Shown here: positions 37,973-46,840 of the stretch, piece after piece
Layout of the letters: the number at the start of each line of letters is the position of its first letter
Numbering within the stretch: the first letter of the stretch is position 1
NCBI GenBank assembly: GCA_019359015.1
Contig: JAHHID010000022.1
Coordinates: 26,356-90,355, forward strand
Origin: Spirirestis rafaelensis WJT71-NPBG6
Lineage (GTDB): Bacteria > Cyanobacteriota > Cyanobacteriia > Cyanobacteriales > Nostocaceae
DNA: 64,000 nt
Direction of reading: 5' to 3'
Program-made: the position numbers and the translations under genes
The notes under the pieces: generated by a model
The model's database searches: none
The model's input: only the letters and a program-made list of their open reading frames with translations
Told to the model about the DNA's origin: nothing

Positions 37973-38003
37973 AACGAACCACTGCGTCGTCTGTGGTTCG
38001 TTT
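37973..38003 (+). terminator. Orphan Rho-independent-type hairpin
   Basis: AACGAACCAC (37973-37982) pairs perfectly with GTGGTTCGTT (37993-38002), followed by TTT on the forward strand. No annotated forward gene ends here, since the GTPase gene is divergent. It could terminate a small RNA that starts in 37830-37970. The rest of the 37808-38338 spacer is AT-rich with no gene. Confidence 0.55.
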
Positions 38004-38338
38004 TTCATTAAAACAGCATAAGTCCTGCTTGTTTTGAGGCACTTACAAGTAATAAAATTTCTAGCCCCCAATATTCGCCAGTACGACGGGCTCGACATTT
38101 TATTTTTTGGATCTCCCTGAAAATAAAACATACCAGTAAGAATGTAATTCTTGATTTCAATCAATTTTTCTTGAATTTAAGTGATTGTACTATTCATTCA
38201 AAGTATGAAATGAATTACAACAGTTTTAAGTAGATAATAAACTAAATTTTGACTGATTTATCAAAATTTTATAGACTACAAAACTATACTTATCAGATTT
38301 ACTTCATCAGCAAATTTAAGCAAAACAGGCAGGTAAAA

Positions 38339-41300
38339 GTGTTTCCGGAAAAGGTGCAAAAGGACTTTGGGCAAAAAAAAGTTATTGAATCAATACAACA
38401 AAATGAAAAACTATTTTCCCAGAAAACACATGCAACGCAGATAGGGGTGTGGGAGTGGGAAGTTGCAACTGGCAAAGTAATTTGGGTACATGGTGCAGAT
38501 ACTTTATTAGCCACAAAACCGGAAAATGTCAATACCTACGAGGCTTTTCTCAATCGCATTCATCCTGAGGATCAAAACTTGGTGATGGAAGCGATCGCTT
38601 GTTCAGTCACGACGACATCTGAGTATGATGTCAAGTTTCGTATCGTCTGGGATGACGGTACTGTGCGCTGGGTGCAAGGTAAAGGTAGTTATTTACAAGA
38701 TAACACCGACAAAGCGCCACGGATGATAAGTACGATAATGGACATCACTGAAAGCGAGCAAACCGAGAAAGCACTATTATTAACGCAACAACGGCTACAA
38801 CATCTACTCAAATCTAGTCCGGCAATAATTTATAGTTGTAAAGCCACAGGCGATCGCAAAATAACTTTTTTCAGTGAAAATATCACCGCGATTCTCGGCT
38901 ATGAAATCAGCGAATGTCTGGATGATTCCAGATTTTGGTTTGATAGAATTCACCCAGACGACGCACAACGTGTATTTTCTGGGGCGCCAAAGCTATTTGA
39001 GAACGGGTATGATATTCAAGAATACCGCTTTCGCCATAAAGATGATAGCTACCGTTGGATGCGCGATCAAGCAAAGCTGGTAAAAGACGATTTTGGCAAT
39101 TTGATGGAAATTGTCGGTTCTTGGGTAGATATTAGCGAACGCAAAGCAGCAGAAATTGCTTTACAAATAGCGAATCAAGAATTAGAAAATCGCGTTGCCC
39201 AACGAACAACAGAATTAACAAATACTCTGCAACAATTACAAGACAAAATTGCAGAACATCAGCAGACTGAAAAAGAGCTACGCCAAAAAACATCAGAACT
39301 AGAAGCTATTTTTCAAGCACTTCCTGATTTATACTTTTGGCTCAATGGTGATGGAACTATCCTTCATTATAAGGCGGTAAATACACAAAACTTGTATGTT
39401 TCCCCAGATGTCTTTTTGGGCAAGCAAATGCAGTCAATACTACCCCCGAATGTTGGCGACCCCTTACAAACAGCAATAGAAAAAGTACTTGAAACTAAAT
39501 CACTTGTGAATTTTGATTATAGTTTACCACTACCACAAGGAGAAGTTTATTTTGAAGCTAGATTAATACCATTACCAGAACGGCAAATTATAGCTATTAT
39601 CCGCGATATCAGCGATCGCAAACGACACGAAGAAGCGCTAGCAGAACGAGTACGTTTAGTAGCTTTTCGGGCTGATGTCGATGCTGCTTTGACTCAAAGT
39701 GATACTTTACAGGGCATTATGCACGGCTGCACTGAGGCTTTAGTTAAACATATCGATGCAGCGTTTGCTCGCATCTGGACGCTGAACAAAGCGAACAATG
39801 TATTAGAATTACAAGTAAGTTCGGGGATGTATACTCAGATTGACGGACTTCATAGAAGTGTCCCTGTAGGTAAATTCAAAATTGGTTTGATTGCTGAAGA
39901 AGGTAAACCCCATCTTACCAACTCAGTGCTGACCGATCCCCGCGTGATTGATAAAGATTGGGCACAGCGGGAAAATATGATTGCCTTTGCTGGCTATCCC
40001 CTAATTGTGGAAGGTAAGACATTCGGAGTGATAGCAATGTTTGCCCGCAAAGCGCTTTCTGAATCGACTTTAGCTGCGTTGGAATTTGCTGCTGATGAAA
40101 TTGCTATTGGCATTCAGCGCAAACAAGCAGAAGAAGCATTACGAGAAAGTGAAGCGCGTTTGGGCAATCTGATTGAAACTACAAACGATTGGGTATGGGA
40201 AGTAGATAAAAATGGAGTTTATACTTATATTAGCCCGAAAATTCGCGACGTTTTGGGATACGAGCCAGAAGAAGTATTAGGCAAAAGTCCCTTTGATTTA
40301 ATGTTGCCTGAAGAAGCAAGTCGAGTAAAAGAAATTTTTATTTCTCTGATAGCTTCACAAAAACCTTTAATTAATATTGAAAATACGAACCGTCACAAAC
40401 AAGGGCATTTGGTTGTTTTAGAAACTAATGGCGTTCCCTTTTTTGATACATCGGGAAATATTCTCGGATATCGCGGGATTGATCGCGATATTAGCGAACG
40501 CAAACAAGCTGAGGAAGCATTGCAAGCATTAGTAGCGGGAACCGCTTCGGTGACGGGTGAAGAATTTTTCCCAGCCGTTGTGCGCCATTTAGCCGCAGCC
40601 TTAGGTGTTCGTTACGCTTTGGTTGCAGAACAAAGCAGTAAAAACCCAGGCAAGGCAAGAATTTTGGCATTTTGGAGGGGTGACTCTCTCGCCGAAACTT
40701 TTGAATATGAACTGGCTAACACTCCTTGCGAAATTTCCCTCAAGCAACGAGTAGCTTATTATCCCTCTTGCGTACAGCAACAGTTTCCTGAAGATACCGA
40801 TTTAGTTGCTATGCAGGCAGAAAGTTACCTAGGATGCTCACTTATAGATACGAATGGTAAAGTGATCGGTCATTTAGCGGTATTAGATACCAAACCAATA
40901 TTAGAAGAAAAACGCGCCAAAGCTATTTTAAGCATCTTTGCCGCACGCGCAACAGCAGAACTACAGCGTGAGCGCACACAAAAGGCTTTACAGCAATCTG
41001 AAACTAAATTCCGCATCCTTGCCCAGCGAGAAGCATTACTAAATCGTCTCTCTAGTCAAATTCGCGCTTCTTTGGATGTTAATACCATTTTGCAAACTGC
41101 TGTCACAGAAATCCGTGATTTGTTGCAGATTGACAGTTGCACGTTTATTTGGTATTACGATGCTCAAAAGCCTTATTGGAAAATTGTACAAGAGGCGAAG
41201 AATCCGGCTCTACCCAGCACAGTTGGTTTTGAAATAGCTCATGCAGAAGTTAAATCAATATCAGAAAAGGTTTTAAATAAAGAAATATTTAGAGTCGATG

Positions 41301-42430
41301 ATGTGCAAACTTTACCTGAGTCAGGACTTCAAGAGATGCTGCTGTGGTTGGGTTACACAGCAGTATTGACCCTACCAATTCACAGTCAATCGGGTGAAAT
41401 TGGTTTGTTGTGCTGTACTAACTCTACTCAAGGACGAAATTGGCGCGATCGCGAAGTAGAATTACTACTAGCAGTTGCCGATCAATTAGCGATCGCCATC
41501 GATCAAGCCAAACTTTACAAACAAAGTCACACCACAGCCCAAATTGCCCAAGAGAAAGCACAACAGCTAGAAAAGGCTTTAGGCGAACTTTCTTCTGCTC
41601 AAGCGCAACTAATTCAAACTGAAAAAATGTCTTCTTTGGGGCAGTTGGTAGCTGGGGTTGCTCATGAAATTAACAATCCTGTTAGTTTCATTTATGGCAA
41701 TCTCACCCACGCCACTGAATATACACAAGATTTACTGCGTTTGATAGAACTTTATCATAGATATTATACCAATCCAGTTCCAGAAATACAAAACGAAATT
41801 CAGGCGATCGATTTGGATTTCCTCAAACAAGATTTACCGAAACTTCTGCATTCTATGATGATGGGAGCCGATCGCATTAGTCAAATTGTCGTTTCTCTAC
41901 GCAACTTTTCTCGCCTCGATGAAGCTGATATGAAACCGGTGGATATTCACCAAGGTCTCGATAGTGCCTTGCTACTGCTACAAAATCGCCTCAAAAAAGT
42001 CCCAGAACAACCGCAAATTGAGATTATCAAAGAATACGGCAACTTACCACAAGTAGAATGTTATGCTGGACAGCTTAATCAGGTATTTATGAGTTTGTTG
42101 ACGAATGCGATCGATGTTTTAGAATCATTAGTAAACAGCCCTGAGAAAAGAACACATCCCCAGATTCGCATTCGCACCGAAATCTTCAACGACGAGCAAG
42201 TCTTGATTAGTATTGCGGACAATGGTCCGGGAATGACCGAGGAAATACGCAAACGCATATTTGACCCGTTTTTCACCACAAAATCCGTAGGTAAAGGTCC
42301 TGGGATGGGGCTATCAATTAGCTACCAAATTATTGTCGAAAAACATCGGGGAAAATTTAAGTGTATTTCAGCCCCAGGACAAGGAGCCGAATTTATAATA
42401 ACAATTCCATTACAGCAGCGATCGCTTTGA
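38339..42430 (+). CDS. Multi-domain PAS/GAF sensor histidine kinase
   Basis: Protein of 1363 aa from a GTG at 38339 (AGG upstream); a TTG at 38249 gives a 30-residue longer reading. Domain order: PAS (about 35-140, GVWEWEVATGKVIWV), PAS (155-265), coiled coil, PAS (315-420), GAF (430-590), PAS (600-720), GAF (725-880), GAF (895-1060), coiled coil and histidine kinase core. The H-box is GQLVAGVAHEINNPVSFIYG with His1109. The ATPase has NAIDVLES, ADNGPGMTEE and FDPFFTTKSVGKGPGMGLS. It has no membrane segment and no receiver domain, so it must signal to a separate response regulator, none of which is adjacent. The GAFs lack a Cys-His bilin motif. Confidence 0.9.
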   Translation: MFPEKVQKDFGQKKVIESIQQNEKLFSQKTHATQIGVWEWEVATGKVIWVHGADTLLATKPENVNTYEAFLNRIHPEDQNLVMEAIACSVTTTSEYDVKFRIVWDDGTVRWVQGKGSYLQDNTDKAPRMISTIMDITESEQTEKALLLTQQRLQHLLKSSPAIIYSCKATGDRKITFFSENITAILGYEISECLDDSRFWFDRIHPDDAQRVFSGAPKLFENGYDIQEYRFRHKDDSYRWMRDQAKLVKDDFGNLMEIVGSWVDISERKAAEIALQIANQELENRVAQRTTELTNTLQQLQDKIAEHQQTEKELRQKTSELEAIFQALPDLYFWLNGDGTILHYKAVNTQNLYVSPDVFLGKQMQSILPPNVGDPLQTAIEKVLETKSLVNFDYSLPLPQGEVYFEARLIPLPERQIIAIIRDISDRKRHEEALAERVRLVAFRADVDAALTQSDTLQGIMHGCTEALVKHIDAAFARIWTLNKANNVLELQVSSGMYTQIDGLHRSVPVGKFKIGLIAEEGKPHLTNSVLTDPRVIDKDWAQRENMIAFAGYPLIVEGKTFGVIAMFARKALSESTLAALEFAADEIAIGIQRKQAEEALRESEARLGNLIETTNDWVWEVDKNGVYTYISPKIRDVLGYEPEEVLGKSPFDLMLPEEASRVKEIFISLIASQKPLINIENTNRHKQGHLVVLETNGVPFFDTSGNILGYRGIDRDISERKQAEEALQALVAGTASVTGEEFFPAVVRHLAAALGVRYALVAEQSSKNPGKARILAFWRGDSLAETFEYELANTPCEISLKQRVAYYPSCVQQQFPEDTDLVAMQAESYLGCSLIDTNGKVIGHLAVLDTKPILEEKRAKAILSIFAARATAELQRERTQKALQQSETKFRILAQREALLNRLSSQIRASLDVNTILQTAVTEIRDLLQIDSCTFIWYYDAQKPYWKIVQEAKNPALPSTVGFEIAHAEVKSISEKVLNKEIFRVDDVQTLPESGLQEMLLWLGYTAVLTLPIHSQSGEIGLLCCTNSTQGRNWRDREVELLLAVADQLAIAIDQAKLYKQSHTTAQIAQEKAQQLEKALGELSSAQAQLIQTEKMSSLGQLVAGVAHEINNPVSFIYGNLTHATEYTQDLLRLIELYHRYYTNPVPEIQNEIQAIDLDFLKQDLPKLLHSMMMGADRISQIVVSLRNFSRLDEADMKPVDIHQGLDSALLLLQNRLKKVPEQPQIEIIKEYGNLPQVECYAGQLNQVFMSLLTNAIDVLESLVNSPEKRTHPQIRIRTEIFNDEQVLISIADNGPGMTEEIRKRIFDPFFTTKSVGKGPGMGLSISYQIIVEKHRGKFKCISAPGQGAEFIITIPLQQRSL

Positions 42431-42622
42431 GCAGATGCGATTAAAAGCGAGAAATTTCCCCAACTCACCCTGCCACCCTGTTTTGCTCCCAACTGAGCGG
42501 AGAAAGCCATCTCCCTTTCAATAAAGCTTGAAATTTAGGAGATTTGGGGGGTTATTTAGTTGAGAGTGCTGAGTTGCTCAGTTCAGAACTGCAAAAATGA
42601 GAAAGTGAACTAGCAAAAAATT

Positions 42623-44527
42623 ATGGATTGCGATCGCTCTATCCTAGATATAACCAACTCCTTCTTACTCCAGGAAGTTGCACCCAAGGCTAACGAAATA
42701 GATAGCAACCCACAAGCGCTATATCAAGCACTGCAAAGTTTGGGAAAGTTAAATTTATTAGCGTTACGGAGTGACAAACAAGTTAGTGAAGAAACTTTTG
42801 GCGACTTTCAAGAATTAATAGCCAGATATTCCGGGGCTTTAGCTTTTGTGCAAACACAACATCAAAGCGCGGCAGCGATGCTGATTGCTAGTAGCAACTC
42901 TGCATTACAACAAACATACCTTAAACGCATGGGCAACGGTGAAGTTTTAATGGGAGTCGGTTTTTCTCAGCTGCGACGTGGAGGTGAACCCCTAACATTA
43001 GCCGTACCTGTAGCGGGAGGATATCAGTTAGATGGAGTTGTACCTTGGGTAACTGGCTGGGGTTTATTTGAAGATTTTATTGTCGCTGCGACATTACCTG
43101 ATGGTAGTGCAGTTTTTGGTATCGTCCCTTTTGTGCAGACATCTCAAAAATCGAGAGGTGAAATAACATTTACCACTCCAGCACAACTGGCAGCAATGAC
43201 ATCAAGCAACACCGTATCTGCCACTTTAACTCGCTGGTTCTTACCAACAGAGCATGTAGTTTTTATTAAACCACCCGGCTGGATTCACGAAAACGATAAA
43301 AACAACATTTTGCGGGCAACTTTTTTAGCTACAGGATGCGCTTTTGCAGGTTTGGATATTTTAGAAGCAGTTAAAGAGAATAAATCACTATCTTTTATTA
43401 CTAATGCTTTTGAGTCTTTGTTACAAGAATTGACTAAGTGTCGCACTCTTATTAGAGAAGCGCAGCAAAAATCAATAGGAACAGCAGAACGCTTGCAAAT
43501 GCGAGCTTGGGCAATTGACTTAGCAACGCGAATAGCTCACGCTGCCGTTACCGTTTCCAGCGGAGCAGCTAATTATATGCATCATCCAGCACAGCGGGTA
43601 TATCGTGAAGCATTGGTATTTACGGTAACAGGTCAAACCACCGCAGTTATGGAAGCAACACTTCAGCGGTTGACGGGAGGGTATGAGGAGACAAGGAGAC
43701 AAGGGGAAAAGGAGACAAGGAGACAAGGGGGACAAGGGGACGAGGGGACAAGGAGACACAGGAACATGGAAAACACTTTCTCCACATCCCCCCATCCCCC
43801 CCTCTCCCCATCTCCCCCTCTCCCCCCCTCCTCTCCCTACTCGCGCATCGTCCACTTGAGTCATATAATTGATAGAAATATTCCGCAATGGCAAGGCGAT
43901 CCGCCTGTCAAATTCGATACTGTGGCGGAATTAGAAAAAGATGGCTATTATCTGCGGGGTTTCTCCTTGGGGGAACACAGCGCTACTCATATCAACGCTC
44001 CTAAAAGTTTTCACAATTTTGGTGTAGGAATTGACAAATACCCGGCTGATTCGTTGCTTGTATCCGCAGTAGTTATAGATATCCGCGCTCAAAGCGCAGT
44101 TAATTCTGATTATGTCCTGACTGTTGCTGATGTTCTGGCGTGGGAAGAAGAATATGGCGAGATTACCGCAGGAAGTGTAGTAATACTGTATACAGGATGG
44201 CAAGAGAAATGGGGTGATAAAAATGGATTTTTCAACCAAGATGCTGAAGGAAGTTTGCATTTTCCTGGGTTTGGTAGTGATGCTACCCAGTTTTTACTCA
44301 ATGAACGTCAAATCGCCGGGCTAGGAATTGATACTCACGGTGTAGACTCTGGGCAAGATACAAGCTTTACTATCAACCGTTTGGTGTTAGAGAAACCGCG
44401 CATTGTGCTGGAGAATTTGACCAACTTAGATCAACTGCCACCTAGAGGAGCTATGCTGGCGATCGCACCTCTATTATTACAAGACGGTTCTGGTTCTCCG
44501 GTTGGGGTGTTGGCTTTAGTGCCGTGA
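42623..44527 (+). CDS. Fusion of acyl-CoA dehydrogenase-like and cyclase (kynurenine-formamidase-like) domains
   Basis: Protein of 634 aa. Residues 1-350 resemble the acyl-CoA dehydrogenase fold: GEVLMGVGFSQLRRGGEPLT, then YQLDGVVPWVTGWGLFEDFI and a C-terminal helical bundle ending VTGQTTAVMEATLQRLTGG. The usual catalytic glutamate cannot be placed by eye. Residues 355-405 are a low-complexity linker (ETRRQGEKETRRQG then Pro/Ser-rich) encoded by tandem repeats. Residues 408-634 are a cyclase-family domain (PF04199 type). Its metal motif is HSATHINAPKSFH instead of the more usual HxGTHxDAPxHF, and DTHGVDSG lies near 570. The two halves are likely separate genes in relatives, joined here when repeat DNA removed the stop codon. 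Substrates unknown. Confidence 0.75.
   Translation: MDCDRSILDITNSFLLQEVAPKANEIDSNPQALYQALQSLGKLNLLALRSDKQVSEETFGDFQELIARYSGALAFVQTQHQSAAAMLIASSNSALQQTYLKRMGNGEVLMGVGFSQLRRGGEPLTLAVPVAGGYQLDGVVPWVTGWGLFEDFIVAATLPDGSAVFGIVPFVQTSQKSRGEITFTTPAQLAAMTSSNTVSATLTRWFLPTEHVVFIKPPGWIHENDKNNILRATFLATGCAFAGLDILEAVKENKSLSFITNAFESLLQELTKCRTLIREAQQKSIGTAERLQMRAWAIDLATRIAHAAVTVSSGAANYMHHPAQRVYREALVFTVTGQTTAVMEATLQRLTGGYEETRRQGEKETRRQGGQGDEGTRRHRNMENTFSTSPHPPLSPSPPLPPSSPYSRIVHLSHIIDRNIPQWQGDPPVKFDTVAELEKDGYYLRGFSLGEHSATHINAPKSFHNFGVGIDKYPADSLLVSAVVIDIRAQSAVNSDYVLTVADVLAWEEEYGEITAGSVVILYTGWQEKWGDKNGFFNQDAEGSLHFPGFGSDATQFLLNERQIAGLGIDTHGVDSGQDTSFTINRLVLEKPRIVLENLTNLDQLPPRGAMLAIAPLLLQDGSGSPVGVLALVP
43676..43850 (+). 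repeat. Tandem repeats forming the linker of the fused gene
   Basis: GGAGACAAGGAGACAAGGGG units (43684-43765), then CCCCATCCCCCCCTCTCCCC-type pyrimidine units (43787-43835). Both stay open in the reading frame. The same GGAGACAAGG unit occurs at 57930-57947 inside the efflux adaptor gene. Confidence 0.8.
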
Positions 44528-44539
44528 TTTCAATGTTAG

Positions 44540-44626
44540 GACTTACGCAAAAACTCTCACCCTCCTCTTATTTCTCTGTGTTCTCTGTGCGTCTGCGGTT
44601 CATTTTCTCATTATTCTGCGTAAGTC
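44540..44626. repeat. Small inverted-repeat element (MITE-like)
   Basis: 87 bp bounded by perfect 10-bp inverted repeats GACTTACGCA (44540-44549) and TGCGTAAGTC (44617-44626). It contains the TCTCTGTGTTCTCTGTGCG repeat. No coding content. Confidence 0.65.
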
Positions 44627-44642
44627 TTGAATGTTTTTCAAA

Positions 44643-44747
44643 ACAAGTCCGTTGGTTCAGAACACAAGTCGTTTGGTTCAGAACACAAGACGTTTGGTTC
44701 AGAACACAAGTCGTTTGGTTCAGAACACAAGTGTTTTCGTTCACAAC
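44643..44747. repeat. Five tandem copies of a 21-bp unit
   Basis: Units starting ACAAGTC(C/G)TTTGGTTCAG, five head-to-tail; the last is more diverged. With the flanking elements this fills the 455-bp gap between the fused enzyme and aldehyde dehydrogenase genes. No spacers are present, so it is not a CRISPR array. Confidence 0.85.
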
Positions 44748-44826
44748 ACATCGGATATTGCCTTTTTTTAATTCGCACTTTTATTAGACATCGACCGAAA
44801 CTAATTATGCGTTACCCGAAACCCTT

Positions 44827-44878
44827 GTAGAGACGCGAAATTGCCCTGCGGAAACGCGAAGCGCGAACGCGTCTCTAC
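44827..44878. repeat. Palindromic element GTAGAGACGCG...CGCGTCTCTAC
   Basis: Perfect 11-bp arms at 44827-44837 and 44868-44878 enclose a GC-rich core (CTGCGGAAACGCGAAGCGCG). AACGTCTCTAC-ended relatives lie near 4095-4112 and 27067-27092. Confidence 0.7.
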
Positions 44879-44982
44879 GTCTTTTCTGGAGATGTCTATT
44901 AATCAAATGCTGTACTTAGCGTCTTCCTTACACTTGACGGGAACTGATAAACAAGCGAAACTTAGTACAAAAAAACTCAGGT

Positions 44983-46470
44983 ATGACCACGCTAACTTGC
45001 TGCAATTACATTGACGGTCAATGGTTAAGTGCTACAGAGACTATAGAAAGTCGCAACCCAACCAACAACAACGAAGTTATCGCCACTTTTCCCCGTTCTG
45101 ATTCAGCAGATGTGGATCTAGCGGTTGCATCTGCCCGTAAAGCTTATCGCAGTTGGCGACAAGTTCCCGCACCGGCTAGGGCTGAATATATTTTTCGCGT
45201 TGGGGAATTGTTACTTCAGCATAAAGAGGAACTTGCCCAGTTAATCAGTCGGGAAATGGGTAAAGCGATCACAGAAGCGCGGGGAGATGTGCAAGAAGGT
45301 GTTGACTGTGCATTTTACAGTGCTGGGGAGGGACGACGACTTTTTGGGCAAACGACACCTTCAGAAATGCCGAATAAGTTCGCGATGACGATGCGGATGC
45401 CGATAGGAGTTTGTGCTTTAATTACTCCTTGGAATTTCCCGGTTGCTATTCCTTGTTGGAAAGCTATGCCAGCATTGGTGTGCGGTAATACTGTCATCCT
45501 GAAACCAGCGGAAGATACTCCCGCTTGTGCAACTAAGTTAATTGAGATTTTTGCCGAGGCAGGTTTGCCACCGGGTGTGATTAACTTGGTGCATGGATTG
45601 GGTGAAGAAGCTGGAAAAGCTTTAGTTGAACATCCTAATGTTGATTTGGTTTCTTTTACCGGTTCTTCGGAAACGGGTGCTTTTGTTGGCGAAACTTGCG
45701 GACGCACTCACAAGCGCGTGTGTCTGGAAATGGGCGGAAAAAATGCTCAAGTGGTGATGGAAGATGCAGATTTAGAATTAGCTTTAGATGGGGCAATTTG
45801 GGGTGCATTTGGTACAGCCGGTCAACGGTGTACGGCTACGAGTCGCCTAATTTTACATTGCGATATCAAAGAAAAGTTTACCACGATGCTGAAAGAGCGT
45901 ACAACTAAGTTACGCTTAGGTTCTCCTACTGACAGCGATACTGATATTGGTCCGATAATCAATGAAAGGCAACTTCAACGGGTGAAAATGTATTTGGATA
46001 TTGCTCGTGAGGAAGGTGCAAAGGTGTTAATTGGTGGGGAAATTGCTAACGAAGGAGAACTGAAAAACGGTTACTTCTTTAAACCAACTATTCTTGATAA
46101 TGTAACTCCCGAAATGCGGGTTGCTCGTGAAGAAATATTTGGTCCAGTGGTGGCATTAATTGAGGTTAGCAGTTTCGAGGAAGCGATCGCAATCCTCAAC
46201 GATACCAATTACGGTCTTTCTTCTTCAGTTTACACCCGCGATATCAACCGCGCTTTTGCTGCTATGCGCGACATCGAAGCCGGAATAACTTACATTAATG
46301 GTCCCACAATTGGCGCGGAAGTACATTTACCTTTCGGCGGTGTTAAGCAAACTGGCAATGGACACCGCGAAGCCGGAACTACTGCTTTAGATGTATTTAC
46401 CGAATGGAAAAGTGTGTATGTAGACTTTTCTGGAAGTTTGCAACGCGCACAGATTGATAATCGTAGTTAA
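44983..46470 (+). CDS. NAD(P)+-dependent aldehyde dehydrogenase
   Basis: Protein of 495 aa of the ALDH superfamily. The cofactor/oxyanion region is ITPWNFPVAIPCWKAMPALV (near 147-166) with NTVILKPAEDTP. Then FTGSSETG, the general base in LEMGGKN (Glu near 255) and the nucleophile in GTAGQRCTAT (Cys near 289) follow, with EIFGPVVALIEV toward the end. The form is closest to semialdehyde dehydrogenases (alpha-ketoglutarate semialdehyde or aminoadipate semialdehyde type). A role in lysine breakdown with the aminotransferase/DUF1338 pair at 3-5 kb would be chemically attractive, but the genes are 40 kb apart. All catalytic residues are present. Confidence 0.92.
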   Translation: MTTLTCCNYIDGQWLSATETIESRNPTNNNEVIATFPRSDSADVDLAVASARKAYRSWRQVPAPARAEYIFRVGELLLQHKEELAQLISREMGKAITEARGDVQEGVDCAFYSAGEGRRLFGQTTPSEMPNKFAMTMRMPIGVCALITPWNFPVAIPCWKAMPALVCGNTVILKPAEDTPACATKLIEIFAEAGLPPGVINLVHGLGEEAGKALVEHPNVDLVSFTGSSETGAFVGETCGRTHKRVCLEMGGKNAQVVMEDADLELALDGAIWGAFGTAGQRCTATSRLILHCDIKEKFTTMLKERTTKLRLGSPTDSDTDIGPIINERQLQRVKMYLDIAREEGAKVLIGGEIANEGELKNGYFFKPTILDNVTPEMRVAREEIFGPVVALIEVSSFEEAIAILNDTNYGLSSSVYTRDINRAFAAMRDIEAGITYINGPTIGAEVHLPFGGVKQTGNGHREAGTTALDVFTEWKSVYVDFSGSLQRAQIDNRS

Positions 46471-46480
46471 AAGTGGTAAA

Positions 46481-46777
46481 TTAGGTTTGTACCTCAACTT
46501 TGTAAAGCGCAGGATTTTCTTCAAATAATGCTTGAGAACCTACTGCTTTAAGTTGAGGTTTTGAAAAGGCATTCTTCCAAGCTTCTGGACTTTCCCAATG
46601 CGCGACGTTAATAAACTGAAATCGTGCATCTTTTTCGAGGCTGCGATGAAGTTTTGCGTCGATAAAGCCTGGTTCATTTTTCATCAATTCAAGTGCTTCT
46701 GTCCAAACTTTGATGAATTGTTCTTCGCTGCCTTGAGGTACAGAAAATACATTAATCAGAACTACAGGTGATGACAT
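46481..46777 (-). CDS. Antibiotic biosynthesis monooxygenase (ABM) domain protein
   Basis: Protein of 98 aa with a dimeric alpha/beta-barrel fold. Visible segments are VVLINVFSVPQGSEEQFIKV, then MKNEPGFIDAKLHRSL and INVAHWESPEAWKNAF. Family members include quinone-forming monooxygenases and haem-degrading enzymes. The ATG at 46777 is preferred over an upstream TTG. The gene follows an SDR and an AraC regulator in the same direction, so it is likely in their operon. Substrate unknown. Confidence 0.85.
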   Translation of the reverse strand: MSSPVVLINVFSVPQGSEEQFIKVWTEALELMKNEPGFIDAKLHRSLEKDARFQFINVAHWESPEAWKNAFSKPQLKAVGSQALFEENPALYKVEVQT

Positions 46778-46840
46778 AGGTATCAATTTTGGAGAATTTG
46801 AAAATAGCGATCGCGTTGATAACAGGCATATAAATCAAAA

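Noticed and set aside
38339..42430. Histidine kinase GAF domains as bilin photoreceptors
   Set aside because: None of the three GAF domains shows a Cys-His attachment motif in the expected position.
44643..44747. CRISPR array
   Set aside because: The 21-bp units are directly adjacent with no unique spacers and no cas genes are near.
44524..44830. Forward ORFs through the 21-bp repeats
   Set aside because: Open frame is a by-product of a repeat length divisible by three; the amino-acid sequence is only the repeat.
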